64,000 nucleotides of DNA, taken from Tetrapyrgos nigripes. Lineage: Eukaryota; Basidiomycota; Agaricomycetes; Agaricales; Campanellaceae. Shown in pieces: positions 1 to 11,766 of this stretch. The notes below the pieces were generated by a model. The model searched no databases. It was not told the origin of the DNA and saw nothing but the letters and a program-made list of their open reading frames with translations. The stretch lies in NCBI GenBank assembly GCA_013368315.1, contig JAACJM010000186.1, forward strand, positions 62,001 through 126,000, written 5' to 3'. The first letter of the stretch is position 1; each line of letters opens with the position of its first letter. The position numbers and the translations under genes are program-made.

Positions 1-2773
1 ATGAGGCATTTTGGGAGGACATACTGCGCTCCATTTAATCTCCTCCACACCTTCACGTTTGACGCACTTGATCAACGCAGCGAGCATGATGCGTTCATGT
101 AGACTGCACTCGTTCAGATACGCAGCAGTGGGACTGTTTTGCATTTCCTTGATGATCTCTGCCACATCATTCGTACGGGCGGGGCGACCAAGGGACTGAC
201 AGAGTTCTACCGCCCGTCTAGAGTACAGAAATAGGGTGGACGGGAGAATGAATCAGTCTCGTCATAGAGTCATCCCAACAACATCCGAAAAAACTGACCT
301 GCAAACATCCAACATCCTCCTGGCATCACCACTGACACTGGCGATCTTCATAGCAGCAAAACGAATACCGTCAGGAGCAATGACATCCTTTTGTTTGTCA
401 GCCTTCAGGCTTTCCTTGACGCACTTGAGCCTTGACGTGACAATCTCATCTAATTGAAGAGTCTTGTAGGGTAAAAAGTTTTTTCTGATCATACCTAAAC
501 AGGGCAGAATTCCGCCGTTAGCTTGTAAAGTTGATGAGAAAGCTAAAAAGATAGACATACCCAGCCGACTCCTGACACGCCCTGTCATTACTCTCTCCGG
601 AAGGTCCATGGTGTTAGCAACCGCAATCACCACTAGCTTACCCCCGCGAGGGTCGGCCAATTGAAGAAGTTGTACACCACGTCCTGTTTAGTCGTAACCA
701 ATTGGTCAAGTTCGTCCATCAGCACAACACTAAAAACAGAAAAGAACTCTTGAGTGATTGTTGTGGCTGCAAGATGATGAGAAAGCCTACCATGCGTGTC
801 CACCAGGACCACGGTTCCCACCACTAAAATGCCTGGTGAGGGCCTTCAAGCTCTCCTTAGCGCTAATCTTCAGATGTCCTTCCTTCGCCACGTCATGATT
901 TGAGATGCTTTCCCATAAAAGGTTGTACGCTGCCGAGGGTTCGGGTATTCTGAGACCATTGATCTCGCAATAGGTGAAGGGGTTGGTTTCCTACACGACA
1001 TGAGAGGAGTCATTAGAGAGAAATGAGATGAAAGATGAAAACCACTCACGTTGTCCTTGGCCATACGGGTCAGTTCCCTGATGACAGCATGTACAGTGGC
1101 TGTCTTGCCTGTCCCAGGGACTCCTGAGATGTCTGTATGACATAGAACGAAAGTATGTTAGCAATCCAGGGTGTGATGAAGAGATTCGGAATAAGGAAAC
1201 TCACAAACACAACCGCCGCTTCCCTCTTCAACTAACTCTGACACTGTCCTCAACAACCAGTCAAACTCTTCGTCCCTACATGGCAACGTATCCGGCCGGC
1301 TACCCACATGTAGCACATGCATTGCTCGTGCCCATGGATCCTCAGGTAGTTTCCTTAAAGAACTACTATCCACGTTTTTGAAGGAATTCTGGGCACGAAC
1401 AGGGAATGCTTTCTTCTTCGACGGCGATTTAGAGGGTGACCCTTGAGACTTGGACCGTTTTCTTCGGTTCAGCGCAGCTTTGGAATGAGGGGTAGGCTGG
1501 ACAGTGGCCCGTCCACGGGGTTTACGTGGAGTAGAGAGTGCGGTTTTGCGTTTGCGTTTCTTGGATGGGGTTTTCGGCATACCTTCATCATCATCTTCGC
1601 TAGCTGTGCCCTCAGCTTCATCACTGTCCAGTTCATCTTCATCGACAACAGAGCCCACGTCCTCTTCATCTTCATCCTCCTCATCTTCATGGTCGTATTC
1701 CTCTCCGCTGTCCTCCGACTCGGCGTCAGACCCGACCTCATACTCTTCCCCCGGCTCCGTTTCAGCTTTTGCAGGTTTCCTGGGTTTGGCTTTGGTAGGT
1801 GTAGCCTTTACTTTCTTGCGAGGCGGAGGACGGGCAGTAGCGGGTTTTCGTTCCTTCTTCGGTGGAGCTTCTGGTACCCCGTCATGAGCATCCCAGGCTA
1901 CGCCTCCTTCCCATTCGTCATCAGAAGGCTTGTATTTCAATGCTTCTTTACGATGTTTCAGCCAGTCAAAATTATAGAAGATGCCACGACGAGATTCGAC
2001 CGCATATATGCACTGAAATTGGCTTGATGGGAGAGTGATGATTTCATCGTCGGAATCTGGAACGACTTCGCGTGTCCATCTTCCTTTGGTTGGAGATTTG
2101 GAGGGAGACGGTGCTGCTTCGGGTGTTTCGCCTTTCTGGACTGTACATGGTCCAATGACTTGACTGGCGCCAATGATTGCTTTATTAGATAATGAGTAGA
2201 ATACCTCATTCTAGGACAGTGTTAGTGGGATAGTAAGGAAGACAATAGATGACGCACCTCCTGATAGTTCCTCTTCGCACGTATAGAAGGCAGCTCGTTT
2301 GGTCTGATGAACCAATGAATGCCAAGCCGTATCCTCTCCGTGTCCTCTGCCTCAAAGTCCGTCTCCCACATGCCTGTAATAACAGCAATACTCGGCGCCT
2401 TCTTCGCAAGCATTTCCGTCTCGACAAAAATCGTGTCTCCGACCTTGTAGGTCACAAATTCCGACTCTGTCTTTCCTTTTCCCTTCGTCGTCTTGCGTTT
2501 CATATGGGCAGATTTGCGCGTCTGGTAAGAGTCATAGAAACGCGTTTCCAGATTTTCTCTGTTTTCTTCATCTTCCTCGTTGTTCCAAGCGTCTACTTCT
2601 TCTGGCAAAAGATCTCTGCTTGCATCTAAAGGTCGAGTATCAAGTGGCCTGGCGCCTGGACACCATGAAGCCCCAGCAGCCTGAGTGCTCCGAGAGCCTT
2701 TCCTTGGAGAAGATACTATCGGCTGGAATCGTTTTGAACGACGGGGAGTTTGTGGGAGAGCTGCTTTCGCCAT
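1..2773 (-). CDS. ORC1: Origin recognition complex subunit 1 (3' end beyond the window)
   Basis: Largest ORC subunit; marks replication origins in the nucleus and loads MCM helicase with Cdc6. Seven exons read on the minus strand: 2773-2258, 2210-1205, 1132-1050, 990-791, 729-561, 494-299, 217 to about 25 or the edge. In order: a basic N-terminus with Ser/Thr-Pro sites, a BAH domain (from about KVGDTIFVETEM through FYNFDWLKHRKEAL, rejoined by the first splice), an acidic then basic disordered linker with Asp/Glu runs, then the AAA+ core. The core has Walker A GVPGTGKT, Walker B VVLMDELDQ, sensor-1 region VIAVANTMDLPERV and sensor-2 region SGDARRMLDVCRRAVE. The C-terminal winged helix is cut at base 1. 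All junctions keep frame. BAH plus AAA+ separates ORC1 from Cdc6. The start is the first ATG before the conserved N-terminus. Confidence 0.93.
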
Positions 2774-2942
2774 CGGGGACGCGTCGTCACGGCAGAAGAA
2801 GAGAAGCAATTATCCGGGATCCCGTGCAGTTCACGGACCTGTCACTCACATGACACGCGTGATCGTGACACTGAAACGGAGACATTTCCAAATTTCACTT
2901 TGGGAAATTTGCCTCAGGTTCTTTTCTTTACTCCCACCACTA
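2774..2942. promoter_or_regulatory. Shared divergent promoter of ORC1 and the sphingoid kinase, two MluI cell-cycle boxes
   Basis: Only 169 bases separate the two start codons, so both genes must be driven from here. ACGCGT occurs at 2779-2784, six bases before the ORC1 ATG, and at 2855-2860. This hexamer is the MCB site bound by Mbp1/Swi6-type factors that switch on G1/S replication genes in fungi. Use of the sites is inferred. Confidence 0.5.
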
Positions 2943-5277
2943 ATGGCGGAACGAGAGCTCACTGTCGATGTGACAGTCTCGGACAAGCCAGTGAAGATTA
3001 CCCTTAATAAAGAGGGTCTTTGGGTGGTAAAACAGAGTCTGTCTTTGTCTTCATTAACTAGTGATGACCTTACTGACAGCTTTACATACTGACAGAAACC
3101 CACGAGGTGTCTTTCCAGCAAGTGGTAGCAGCGGAGTTCCATAGGGAATCTCGCAAACTCCACATAGCCTATGCTTACAAGGAGAAGCAGTTTTCTCTGG
3201 TAGAACTCAATGGTCAAGTCACAGAAGATGAGGATGCTCTCAGGTCAGCCATGGAGTTTGCAGAGGCGTTGCATGAGAAGGCATATCAGGGTGCGTTTGC
3301 CTATTTACTCTGTCATCTCTACTTGCACTAAACCCGAAATTGGTAGGCGTCAAGTACGGTCGTCGTCTCAAAATCCTAGTTAACCCTCATGGCGGCCAAG
3401 TCAGCCTGCTTACTATTCCTAGTATTGTCCTCCTAAACGTCTATTGCAGGGGAAAGGTGTAATCGCTTTCAAGAAGCAAGTGGAGCCTCTGTTGAAAGCT
3501 GCAGGTTGTACATTGGATGTTTCAGGTGCACATTTATTGCGTTTCATTTTGTCATGGTCGATCTAATCCGACCTCTTCCTGTCCCTGAAGAAACAACTCA
3601 CAATGGGCATGCATACGACGTAGCTAAATCACTAGAGCTCAACTACGACGCCGTTGTGACCGTCTCTGGTGATGGTTTGATACATGAAGTTCTGAATGGT
3701 TTTGCCAACCATAAGGAACCTCTGAAGGCATTAGCTATTCCTGTTGCACCTATCCCGACTGGATCTGGGAATGGTCTGTCGTTAAACCTGTTGGGACTGG
3801 AGGTGAGGGCCTAGTTTATTTAATCCTCGTCGTCAGTCTGATATCACCCTACTTAGAATGCTTTCGACATCGTCAATGCCGCTCTTAACGTCGTTAAAGG
3901 TGAGTTCATGCATATATATGCCGACTTTGGCTAACTTCTGCGTTTGTACAGGCAACCCCATGCAAGTTGATGTATTTGCCGTAACCCAACGCGACAAGCG
4001 CTCGATATCCTTCATGTCTCAAGCAATCGGTCTCATGGCTGATATCGACATTGGCACTGAGCATCTTCGCTGGATGGGAGATACTCGTTTCACATATGGG
4101 GTTTTGAAAGCTAGTATGTCCCTAGATCCTCGCTATTGCCGTTTCCTTCTGACATAGTGGCCAATACAGTGATCAAATTCAAACCTTGCGACGTCGAGCT
4201 ATCTTACAAAGGAGCTGAGATGGACAAGGAACAGATGTTCAATGCACTCAAAGCCAGACATAACGCCGAAGACACGCTAGAATCTGAAACCCACGTCGTT
4301 TCTCATCCTCCAGCTCTCAACCTTGCTACCGATGAAGATAAGCCTGCTAGTCTTCCCGAGCTGAAGTACTCTATGGATGATACGGAAGGCTGGACAACTT
4401 TTGACGAGAAGATGCTCTACCTGTACGCAGGGAAAGGGCCGTTTGTCGGCCGGTGAGTTTCGAGGATAACCCGTCTTACTTGTTTTCGTTGGCACGCGTA
4501 TATTGACTTGAGATTCCTCTCTAGTGACCTCATGGCTTTCCCGGTTTCCTTACCAGATGATGGGCTGATTGATATATGCGTGCAATCTCATGTGAGTAGC
4601 TTCATGTTTCCAGGTACGGCCTACTTGTCTGAACTAGACACTTTTCACAGTCCAAATCCTCGCGCTTGGAGATTCTAGGCTCATTTGAAGGTGCTCCCCG
4701 GGGTGAGCAATACTGGCTTGATAGCGTATGCGTCTTTGCACCTCTCTCCTCTTTCACTACTAATTGCCTTGTCTATCTTCCATCCTCTATCTCATGTGTA
4801 CGCATCGTCCTTTTGACCTCCAACCATACACGTACACACCTATATGCCCCGCATATATAGATCCACTACGTCAAAGCAAGCGCCTACCGTGTCAAACCCA
4901 GAACAACCAAAGGCTGTTTATCCATCGACGGTGAAGCTTTCCCTTTTGAGCCCTTCCAGGTCGAAGTCCTCCCGAGATTGGCGACGTTGTTGAGTCCGCA
5001 TGGGTATTACGTTGCTGATTTCCATGGGCCTAAGGATAAGAAGGGCAAGGGGAAAGTAAAGGAACAGAAGGGGAAGGGGCAGGGTGACGTTAAGATGAAG
5101 CCCACTACTACGCTATCCACGCTGGAAGGAGATGAAGCTGCGTCTACGACGAAAGCTGTAGATGGAGAAGGTGACGGCGCTACGGTGAAACCTACTACGG
5201 GAGGAGATGCAGCTACAGCTGCGACGAAGGATGCCAGAGAAGGGGAAACAGGTGGGAAGGGGTTGTGTTGTTGGTGA
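2943..5277 (+). CDS. Sphingoid long-chain base kinase (sphingosine kinase family)
   Basis: Phosphorylates sphingoid bases to their 1-phosphates, controlling the ceramide/long-chain base balance. Eleven exons: 2943-3026, 3080-3290, 3347-3399, 3450-3525, 3591-3802, 3857-3899, 3952-4113, 4158 or 4170-4452, 4525-4591, 4651-4725, 4861-5277. A diacylglycerol-kinase catalytic fold is clear: nucleotide loop NPHGGQGKG, catalytic stretch VTVSGDGLIHEVLNG, then IPTGSGNGLSLNLLG. The C-terminal lobe has YAGKGPFVG, MAFPVSLPDDGLIDI and the late SIDGEAFPFEPFQ segment typical of the family. The tail (about 85 residues) is Lys/Ala/Thr-rich, of low complexity, and ends GLCCW, a possible palmitoylation site. Exon 8 has two acceptors 12 bases apart, both in frame. 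Yeast Lcb4/Lcb5 are the expected orthologues. Confidence 0.9.
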
Positions 5278-5821
5278 TCACAAATTGTGGTCCATTGGAT
5301 TCGGCGCGTACATGGAGACGTACACTGCGCATACATGTACCCTCTCCCTTGATGGGAGTTGGGTCTATCTTGACTCGTGGCTCATTGGGTGAGCATCTAG
5401 GATTACTGTTGCTGTCGTGGATCGGAAGGGTCTATTTCTTTATCCAACTTGAAGGAATTGTTCTAGGATCTGGATCTGAGCGAGTATATGCTATCATTTT
5501 GACTCTTATTCCTTTGTTCTCTCCGTTGTTTTCTGGTTCATCGCTACAACTACTACATTCCTTCTGTTTCACAGATCGTTTTTGATTCTCGTTCCTTTGT
5601 TTCCTCTCGTTTTCTTGTGCATTATCGGTTTGGTACAATAGATTCTTCTAACTACTACAGATTGCGAACTGGTTCTTCGCTACAACAATTCCATTCGTTG
5701 CGCTTCACAAATTTACCTAGAAATGCGCTGACGCCAATTCCGGAAAAGCTCGGGCGGTTCTATATCAAGCCTTTGATAATTGGTATCTCGACGCCAAAAC
5801 AGTGTCACAAGTGATAAGCTG
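5278..5821. other. Intergenic, small diverged direct repeat
   Basis: No gene seen. It should hold the kinase 3' UTR and the 3' end of the F-box pseudogene. A roughly 40-bp sequence beginning CTGGTTC and ending TTCACA occurs at 5533-5572 and again, diverged, at 5669-5709. Confidence 0.5.
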
Positions 5822-7490
5822 CTAAGCTCGGAAATCGAAAAGCCCTCTAGCCAATTCCAAATGAAGCTCTCTATAGCCCTTATCACCGTGACTACAAATC
5901 CCTATGTCCAAATCCAGACCACCTTTTTGTAGAGCACGCAAACGTGACTTGGACTCGCGGGACGATGCTGCTTTGATCCATCTATCCACTTCTTCAGAGT
6001 CAGACGATGGCTCCCAATCAACGTATAACGTAAACTTCGATAGTCGCTGTCGAGGCTGGCTGTTGGAAGAGAGAGAGGGAGGAAAGGGCAATGTTCTTCG
6101 CGAACTAAGCATGGTGACTATGTCATTGGGGTCAGGAAGATATAAGAAGCCGGATTCCGTGTCTTCTGTGTCAGAGTCAGTCAGACTCGGGGTCAAGGAC
6201 AGTTTTGCTCTCCCAAAATCGTATTTTCAAAGTCGTCAAACGTGGGAGTAGAGGCTGTAGATCATGGTGCAAACTGTCCGGGGGATTGAAAGTGAGTCTT
6301 GGGAAAACCCCACCAGCGAGGATTCTCGAACCTGTCTCAGTCAGTTCAAGATCCTCAAGCATGGGGGTGAGAGCGAAGATTTCCATCAACTCCTTCCCTG
6401 ATCCAAAAATCACGTCGGAATGTTGCAGCTGCAGGGTTCGTAGGCAACAGCCCGACCGCCACAGCATATCCCTCAGGCTGGTAAGCAGCGGTCGACGATT
6501 TGGATTTATGTCTATTCGATTATGGGCTGGTCGTAAATTAAGGTAGAGTTCGGTGAGTGCAGGAAATCTGAAGGACGAGAGGAATTTGGAGCTAATCTCC
6601 AGACGGGAAAACCTCAGACTCAGAGATTGAAGCTCAAGATGAGTAAATGGTGGCGACAGGGATTCCACGTCTTGATTGACGCGCAAGGGTAGTTTCAAAG
6701 CGATCTCTTGCAGAGCAAGAAAAGTGCCGAACAAGCGAAAAATACTTGAGAAGGACTGAATATAAGTTAATAACGAACATCAAAGTCCTGCAAACACCGA
6801 GAAGCTAGCAAAATGGGGTCATCATCAAAGATGGGGATGTATTCTAGAGATTGAAGCACAGGGGCGTATGTCCAGATTGAGCGAAAAATGTACGAGAGTC
6901 GATCAGTTCCATCGCCGTGCGAAGGCATTTCAGTATAGGGTACCGGTAGCCTGGTGACTGGTGAAGGAAACTATCTGCACGACTGAATAGGCCCTGGTCG
7001 AACGAAAAGTCGACTTTTAACCAGTGGTATCCGTTATCAAATAAACATTGTAGCAGGGGCCAGACACAACTGCTTTCGTCCGGTTCATGTTCCCCAACAT
7101 CTCGGAAAAGCCACATGGTGAAAACCAAAGGTTCAGATTTGGATCTGAGAAGGTACAGTTGCACCAAGAACCTAGCTACAGGGCCAGGCTGGCTGTACGC
7201 CACGCGAAGTTCTACATTCGACCAGAGCCTTGCCACTTGGTGACCCTAGAGCAATCTGTCGCCAATGCATACATGCTTGGGGAATAACAAGCGCAGGGGC
7301 TCTGACCCTTGTCCGCGAGATTTCGAGATCTGGATTACAGCTCCACGAAAAAATCTCGACCAAGAGTTCGATAGGCAGTTTGCCATACTGCGTTTCCTTC
7401 TGTACCATCTTCTGGGCGTATTGTCATCAGAGAGCTCTCGGTCTGCACGGCAAAGCAGCAAGTTGCTCAAGACGGTCTTCAACATCTGAA
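5822..7490 (-). pseudogene. F-box protein pseudogene, several frameshifts
   Basis: Remnant of the basidiomycete F-box family that is intact at 46506-48218. The F-box reads KLPIELLVEIFSWSC near 7370 and is followed by the usual ACMHWRQIALGSP. About seven extra bases near 7225 then shift the frame before RLWSNVELRVAYSQPG. The body continues in other frames (SCVWPLLQCLFDNGYHWLK; LRDMLWRSGCCLRTLQLQ; a C-terminal LQKGGLDLDIGI). Further frame changes lie near 6865 and 6190, and two stops sit just upstream of the F-box. Family members are SCF substrate adaptors with LRR-like C-termini. The number of lesions makes a functional product unlikely. Confidence 0.75.
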
Positions 7491-7781
7491 AATCATCAAT
7501 ATTCCAGTAATCTGAAAGAGAAGTGAGAAGATGGATACACACAGCAGAAATCGCGGGTTTTCGACGTTGGCGTAACAGAGCAAGCGCAAAGCTTAATATA
7601 TTTGACAAGCACGCAGACTGCGAACTCCACGTAACTCCACGGAGATGTCAGTAAAAGTGCAAGTTCTTCAGCTTCTTGACTCAAGATTTCGTTAAAGAAC
7701 GCTCAAAGGTGAGGTCCATAAAACACTGCACACGTTTGAAGCCTGAAATCGACTCATATTCTCTTTCCTTGTAGTACACAG

Positions 7782-8451
7782 ATGTCCGAAACGCTAGACG
7801 ATCCTGCCAAGCTCTACATGACTCGTCCTTTCACTGAGAACGAGATCGAGCACCTTCTCAGTCTGGTACACCCTAGTTTTCGTTTGCAGGTACAATCATA
7901 TGCCGAGGACCATTATGGTCTTTCACCTCTACAGCTTTTCCGACGCCTTGAGGACACATACTTCGGAACAGGTCATCCTTATTTCATCATTGCTGACGAA
8001 AGAACACACCAAGAACTCTTTCCCTTGGGTATAACTCCGACCGTGATTGTTGCTGGTATATGGAGCAACTCTCCAGAAGACGAATGGGACCTTTATCGAG
8101 GTTCTGTCGATCTTGATTCACTTCCGGAACAGGAGCGCTTGGATCTTCTTCGACAACTAGCCGAGCAAAGGGCTCAACAAGAAGCTGACGAATCTGGCAA
8201 TGAGGAATGGGCCTGGCAGAGGAATTTTGAGCAACATGGGACCGATGCGAAGCTATGGCAGATTAAGACTATTCGAGCGGATCTGAAGGGTATGGTTGAT
8301 GCTGGGAGTGTTTATGATGTGAAAGACCGTGACCTTCGGGATAGTCATAAGACTGTAAGCTGTTCTGTTATTCTCGTGAAACTGAATGACTTACCCATCT
8401 CAGTTTGTACGTGAAGCACAAGGAAATGGAGGAGTATACGGTGGGCTATAG
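7782..8451 (+). CDS. Conserved-looking acidic protein of unknown function
   Basis: Two exons, 7782-8354 and 8404-8451, joined by a 49-bp intron (GTAAGC donor, CTCAG acceptor) give 206 residues. The second exon adds only 15 residues ending YGGL. It is rich in Glu, Asp, Leu and Arg, with a helical QERLDLLRQLAEQRAQQEADE stretch near residues 115-135. No signal peptide or membrane segment is seen and I recognise no domain. A GTGAGG donor near 7710 and a TTGTAG acceptor near 7774 suggest an intron in the 5' UTR. The clean frame and splice sites argue for a real gene between two F-box pseudogenes. Confidence 0.7.
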
Positions 8452-9550
8452 ATTGTTCGTTTGAAGACATAGACCGTTTGAAGGTGCAGCAAACGCTTTA
8501 CATATCAACACAAGTCCAAGGGTGCCCAGACCGGGAAATCCCGCACCGGGGGTAGGTAGGTAGGTCCATGGCTGAAGGCCGAAAATTTTTTTCTGACCAG
8601 CCCTTGGACCCACTCTTCGGACACTCAGATAGCTTTCACGAGAGCCTCGATACAAAAAAAGTGTATTGTACCTACTTATTACTCTAGCCAAGCTTGCAGG
8701 CTGTGCTGTGGTAGTTACATGGTAAATGTAGTGTACTTATCTCTACTGGCAATAGCCAGATATTGGTTGAATATACTCTTAGGCAGGTGCAAAAACCAAC
8801 GTGCACTCCAAGGAAAATGTGGTACATTGCCATAATTTCTCTGCAGGAATGGGCAGAGTCGTCTACTGTCTGGATTCTGGACAGCTGCAATGATGAGTAC
8901 TTACCTCAGAACGTGAAGAAACAGTACATACTCTGCTGTGGACTGAAGTAAAAATGGAGGCAAACCTCGAGAACTGCATAGCATATTACTATATTAGGTA
9001 TATATTACATAATACTAGGTAGGTAGGTCGGTGGCCTGAGGCCGAAATTTTTTTTCCGACCCCCGGTCATTAATTTCTTTTTTTGGACCCCCTTGCACAA
9101 GTCAAACGTGGTTCTGTCTTATCATCGAAGCTGTTGATTAGAATAGCAATATATGTTGGATTTCCTGACTGTATCGTGTCTTGCACTATCCTGAAGAGAG
9201 CTTTCAGTTTTCAAGACACCGTTGAAGCTATTCCATCTGTCATTTTAACACCTTATGCTCTTTCGCGTGCTTGGACAGGCATGTGCGGCGACTGCCAGTG
9301 TGCACAGATACGGGGGTTTGGTCACTTTGGTCAGCTGTGTTGGAGCTCTTTTTTTTCCTCTAATTGTGTCGCAAGCCCTCGAGCTCAAGCGCTCAAGGAA
9401 CGCCAGCTACTGATGTATCCTGGTCAACGGCACGAAGTTTTCCATTATTAAAATGAATCATAGTTAGAGGGATGTATGGAAAAAGATTGTACAGTTATTT
9501 CAAGGTAAAAAGGGAACTAGTCAATGCGAGAAACCAACTAGCATATTTGT
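8452..9550. other. Non-coding stretch with a repeated A/T-run motif
   Basis: No gene recognised; an open stretch of about 120 codons at 9083-9451 on the plus strand has no recognisable content. A 45-bp motif (GGTAGGTAGGTC, then GGCCGAAA, a T-run and CYGACC) occurs at 8555-8598 and 9017-9061. The inverted 9-mers ACCGGGGGT (8545-8553) and ACCCCCGGT (9059-9067) bracket about 520 bp, suggesting a small decayed mobile element. Confidence 0.4.
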
Positions 9551-10768
9551 TCAGCTGGGAGGCTCAGTGTGAGCCTGCTGTCTCGTCTGAATATGCCCAA
9601 ACGCCTCTTCAAAAGTCGTGAAATTGACCACCTTCGACATGGTTCCGTTAACGGACTTGTCGTCACCAGGGACCCAGATAGGGTCTCCTTCCTTGACTGT
9701 TCCAAACATCTCTAGGAAATGCTCCCCTTTGTCGTTGCGGAAGATACGTGGGACGGATACGTTGACAGCATTGATGTCGAAGTCAGCATCCGAGTCTGCA
9801 AGGTCGTGACGATATCCACGAGAAGGGCATCTCGGGTTCTACAGAGCACCAGTAAGTACTAGCGAATAGAGAGCTTTGGTGCTTCACTCACCCTCGTATA
9901 TTGCGAAACACCAATAGTTCTGTTCCGTTGCATAGTTCGTCAGTTCCCAGACTTGGGACAGCTAATACATGGGCTCATCACTCACGCATACTGTTTGCCA
10001 TTGGCTCTGGCAGCAGCACAGGCCGATTGAAACTCTCACCGCTGAGACCGCGAATTGCATCCAAAAGTCTGTTGCACCAGCCAGACGCAGTGCAGCCTCC
10101 AATATAGTTAATACCAACGTTGCTTTAAGGGCATCAGTCGGCATGTAAGTTGATAGAGTGAAGGTAGAACTGACAATACTCCGAAGTTGGGAACGTTTTG
10201 CTGTCTAATTGAGAGATGAGTATTCAGCATTCCTCTGAGGTATAGAAAAAAACCTACCCGTAAAATGTTTCGAGTGCATTTCCATGTGCTGCATGATGAG
10301 AGAGCTCAATGTATGCACTAGTATAAAGGATAAAAGGACCGACCTGAATTCTCAGTGTCAACGACACACATGCGACCCCAAACCCATCAGCTGATTGACA
10401 TTCCCTCCTGCCGCTGTCCATCGTTGGGCAAAGCAACCAATCCCACCATCATAGGTACTGGCGTACGGAATCTAGGAAATGGTCAGCCCTCATGACTGCC
10501 AACAGAATTCGTCAAGAACGCACCTCGTCACAAGAGTCGCCGAAGGAGCCACATTGAGTGATACCATCACAGCCCATTGCACGACGTCGCCTGCGTGTAT
10601 AGGTATTTTGGTCATCACGGTGCATAGTATTCCAGTTGACATCCAAGAGATACAGTGATGGTCTACCACTGTAGGATACCTCACAGTGTCGAGACTGAAC
10701 ATCGGGGTTTGAGCATTTGTGGCTGGAACGAGAGAAATCAGCGCTGAGAAGAACAAGACGGAAAACAT
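9551..10768 (-). pseudogene. Secreted NucA/NucB-type deoxyribonuclease-like gene, frameshifted
   Basis: The protein starts MFSVLFFSALISLVPATNAQ, a good signal peptide with AXA-type cleavage. The frame then changes near 10680 and continues SLYLLDVNWNTMHRDDQNTY. It reaches GDSCDEIPYASTYDGG, which resembles the D-E-x-P-x-A signature of the NucA/NucB nuclease family (secreted Bacillus DNases). Later blocks are ENSAHGNALETFYG, INYIGGCTASGWCNRLLDAI and, in the last exon, NPRCPSRGYRHDLADSDADF, a cysteine/arginine-rich segment. Introns are recognisable at about 10520-10472, 10343-10290 and 9892-9840. At least three frame changes (about 10680, 10375 and 9895) cannot be explained by introns I can place. 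Either a decayed gene or a badly sequenced one. Confidence 0.55.
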
Positions 10769-11766
10769 CTTTGCTGCTGGTCAAGAGTCGAGATTTTTTG
10801 GCTTCTTATACCGTTGACCTTCCAAGCTACACTCCAACTTATTGGTGGGAACCATTTCTTGAAAACAGGGCCAAGCCTATTACAGAAAAGAAGGAAGAGT
10901 CAGATTGAAAGACTCAAGATCAGCGCGAAGCGAAAGCGTGAAACGTCGGAAAATGGATCAGCGGTGCAAATTCTGAACCATTCGGCTGAAATTGAATGAC
11001 CAGAAAACATCTGACCTCCGTGAAGAGAGGACAATTACGACCCGTGCAGGTCCAGCATCAATCGCGTCTGAAACAACTCACCAAAAGATTCCATAAAAAC
11101 TCCACTTTCCGTATGTTTCCTGTAGTGACCCTGGCCGAAGCTTCAAAACGTCCCGTGGAGAAAGAGAAGGAGGAGGAGGAGTGTATTATCCGAGCCGTGA
11201 CCAAGTACTGATACGCCGGGGGTCCGGGAGGCAACCCGATGTAGCTACTGTAGGTAAAGATACTGTATCTCGCTTTTAGTCGGATGAGATGAGCGCGGAA
11301 GCGTTCACTTACTTTACCTACGTAAAATGAAAAATGGCCAGAGATACGCAGAGCCTGCGTATGTGTCTTTCAAGTTCTTTGGATCCTGTCATAGCGCATC
11401 GTCCAGATTTTGGAGAATATGTCGACGGCATGGTTCAGCGCATAGAGTCTGGCTGCCAATAACAAGAATCCGCAAGCCAACTACCATAACCGCTGAAAAC
11501 GGGTGGAGCTGGAGTTGGACTAAGAGAAAATTTAAATTGACATCAAAGACATGCTATCGCGGTTAACAAGGGCGTTTACCTCAGGGCGTTCGAATTCTGC
11601 GACATTCTCTGAAGCCAAGTGTGATACCCTTGTTCCAAATTTGACCGAAAAGACACCGCCTAATCATCTTGCTGCTGCTTTATCTTGAACCCAAAGCCAG
11701 AGTGAGTCGTACAGAGAAAGGCGCTGCGTTAGATGCGAAGAGATGTTATTTTGGCGATGTTATGCG
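10769..11766. other. Intergenic, no gene recognised
   Basis: Short open stretches only. A pair of 10-bp inverted arms, GTAGGTAAAG near 11250 and CTTTACCTAC near 11312, flank about 50 bp. A purine-rich run lies near 11160-11180. Part of it may be the lost 3' end of the following F-box pseudogene. Confidence 0.35.

Noticed and set aside
1443..2027. A 194-codon plus-strand frame within ORC1
   Set aside because: Antisense of the acidic/basic linker of ORC1; serine runs there mirror the GAN codons of the Asp/Glu runs.
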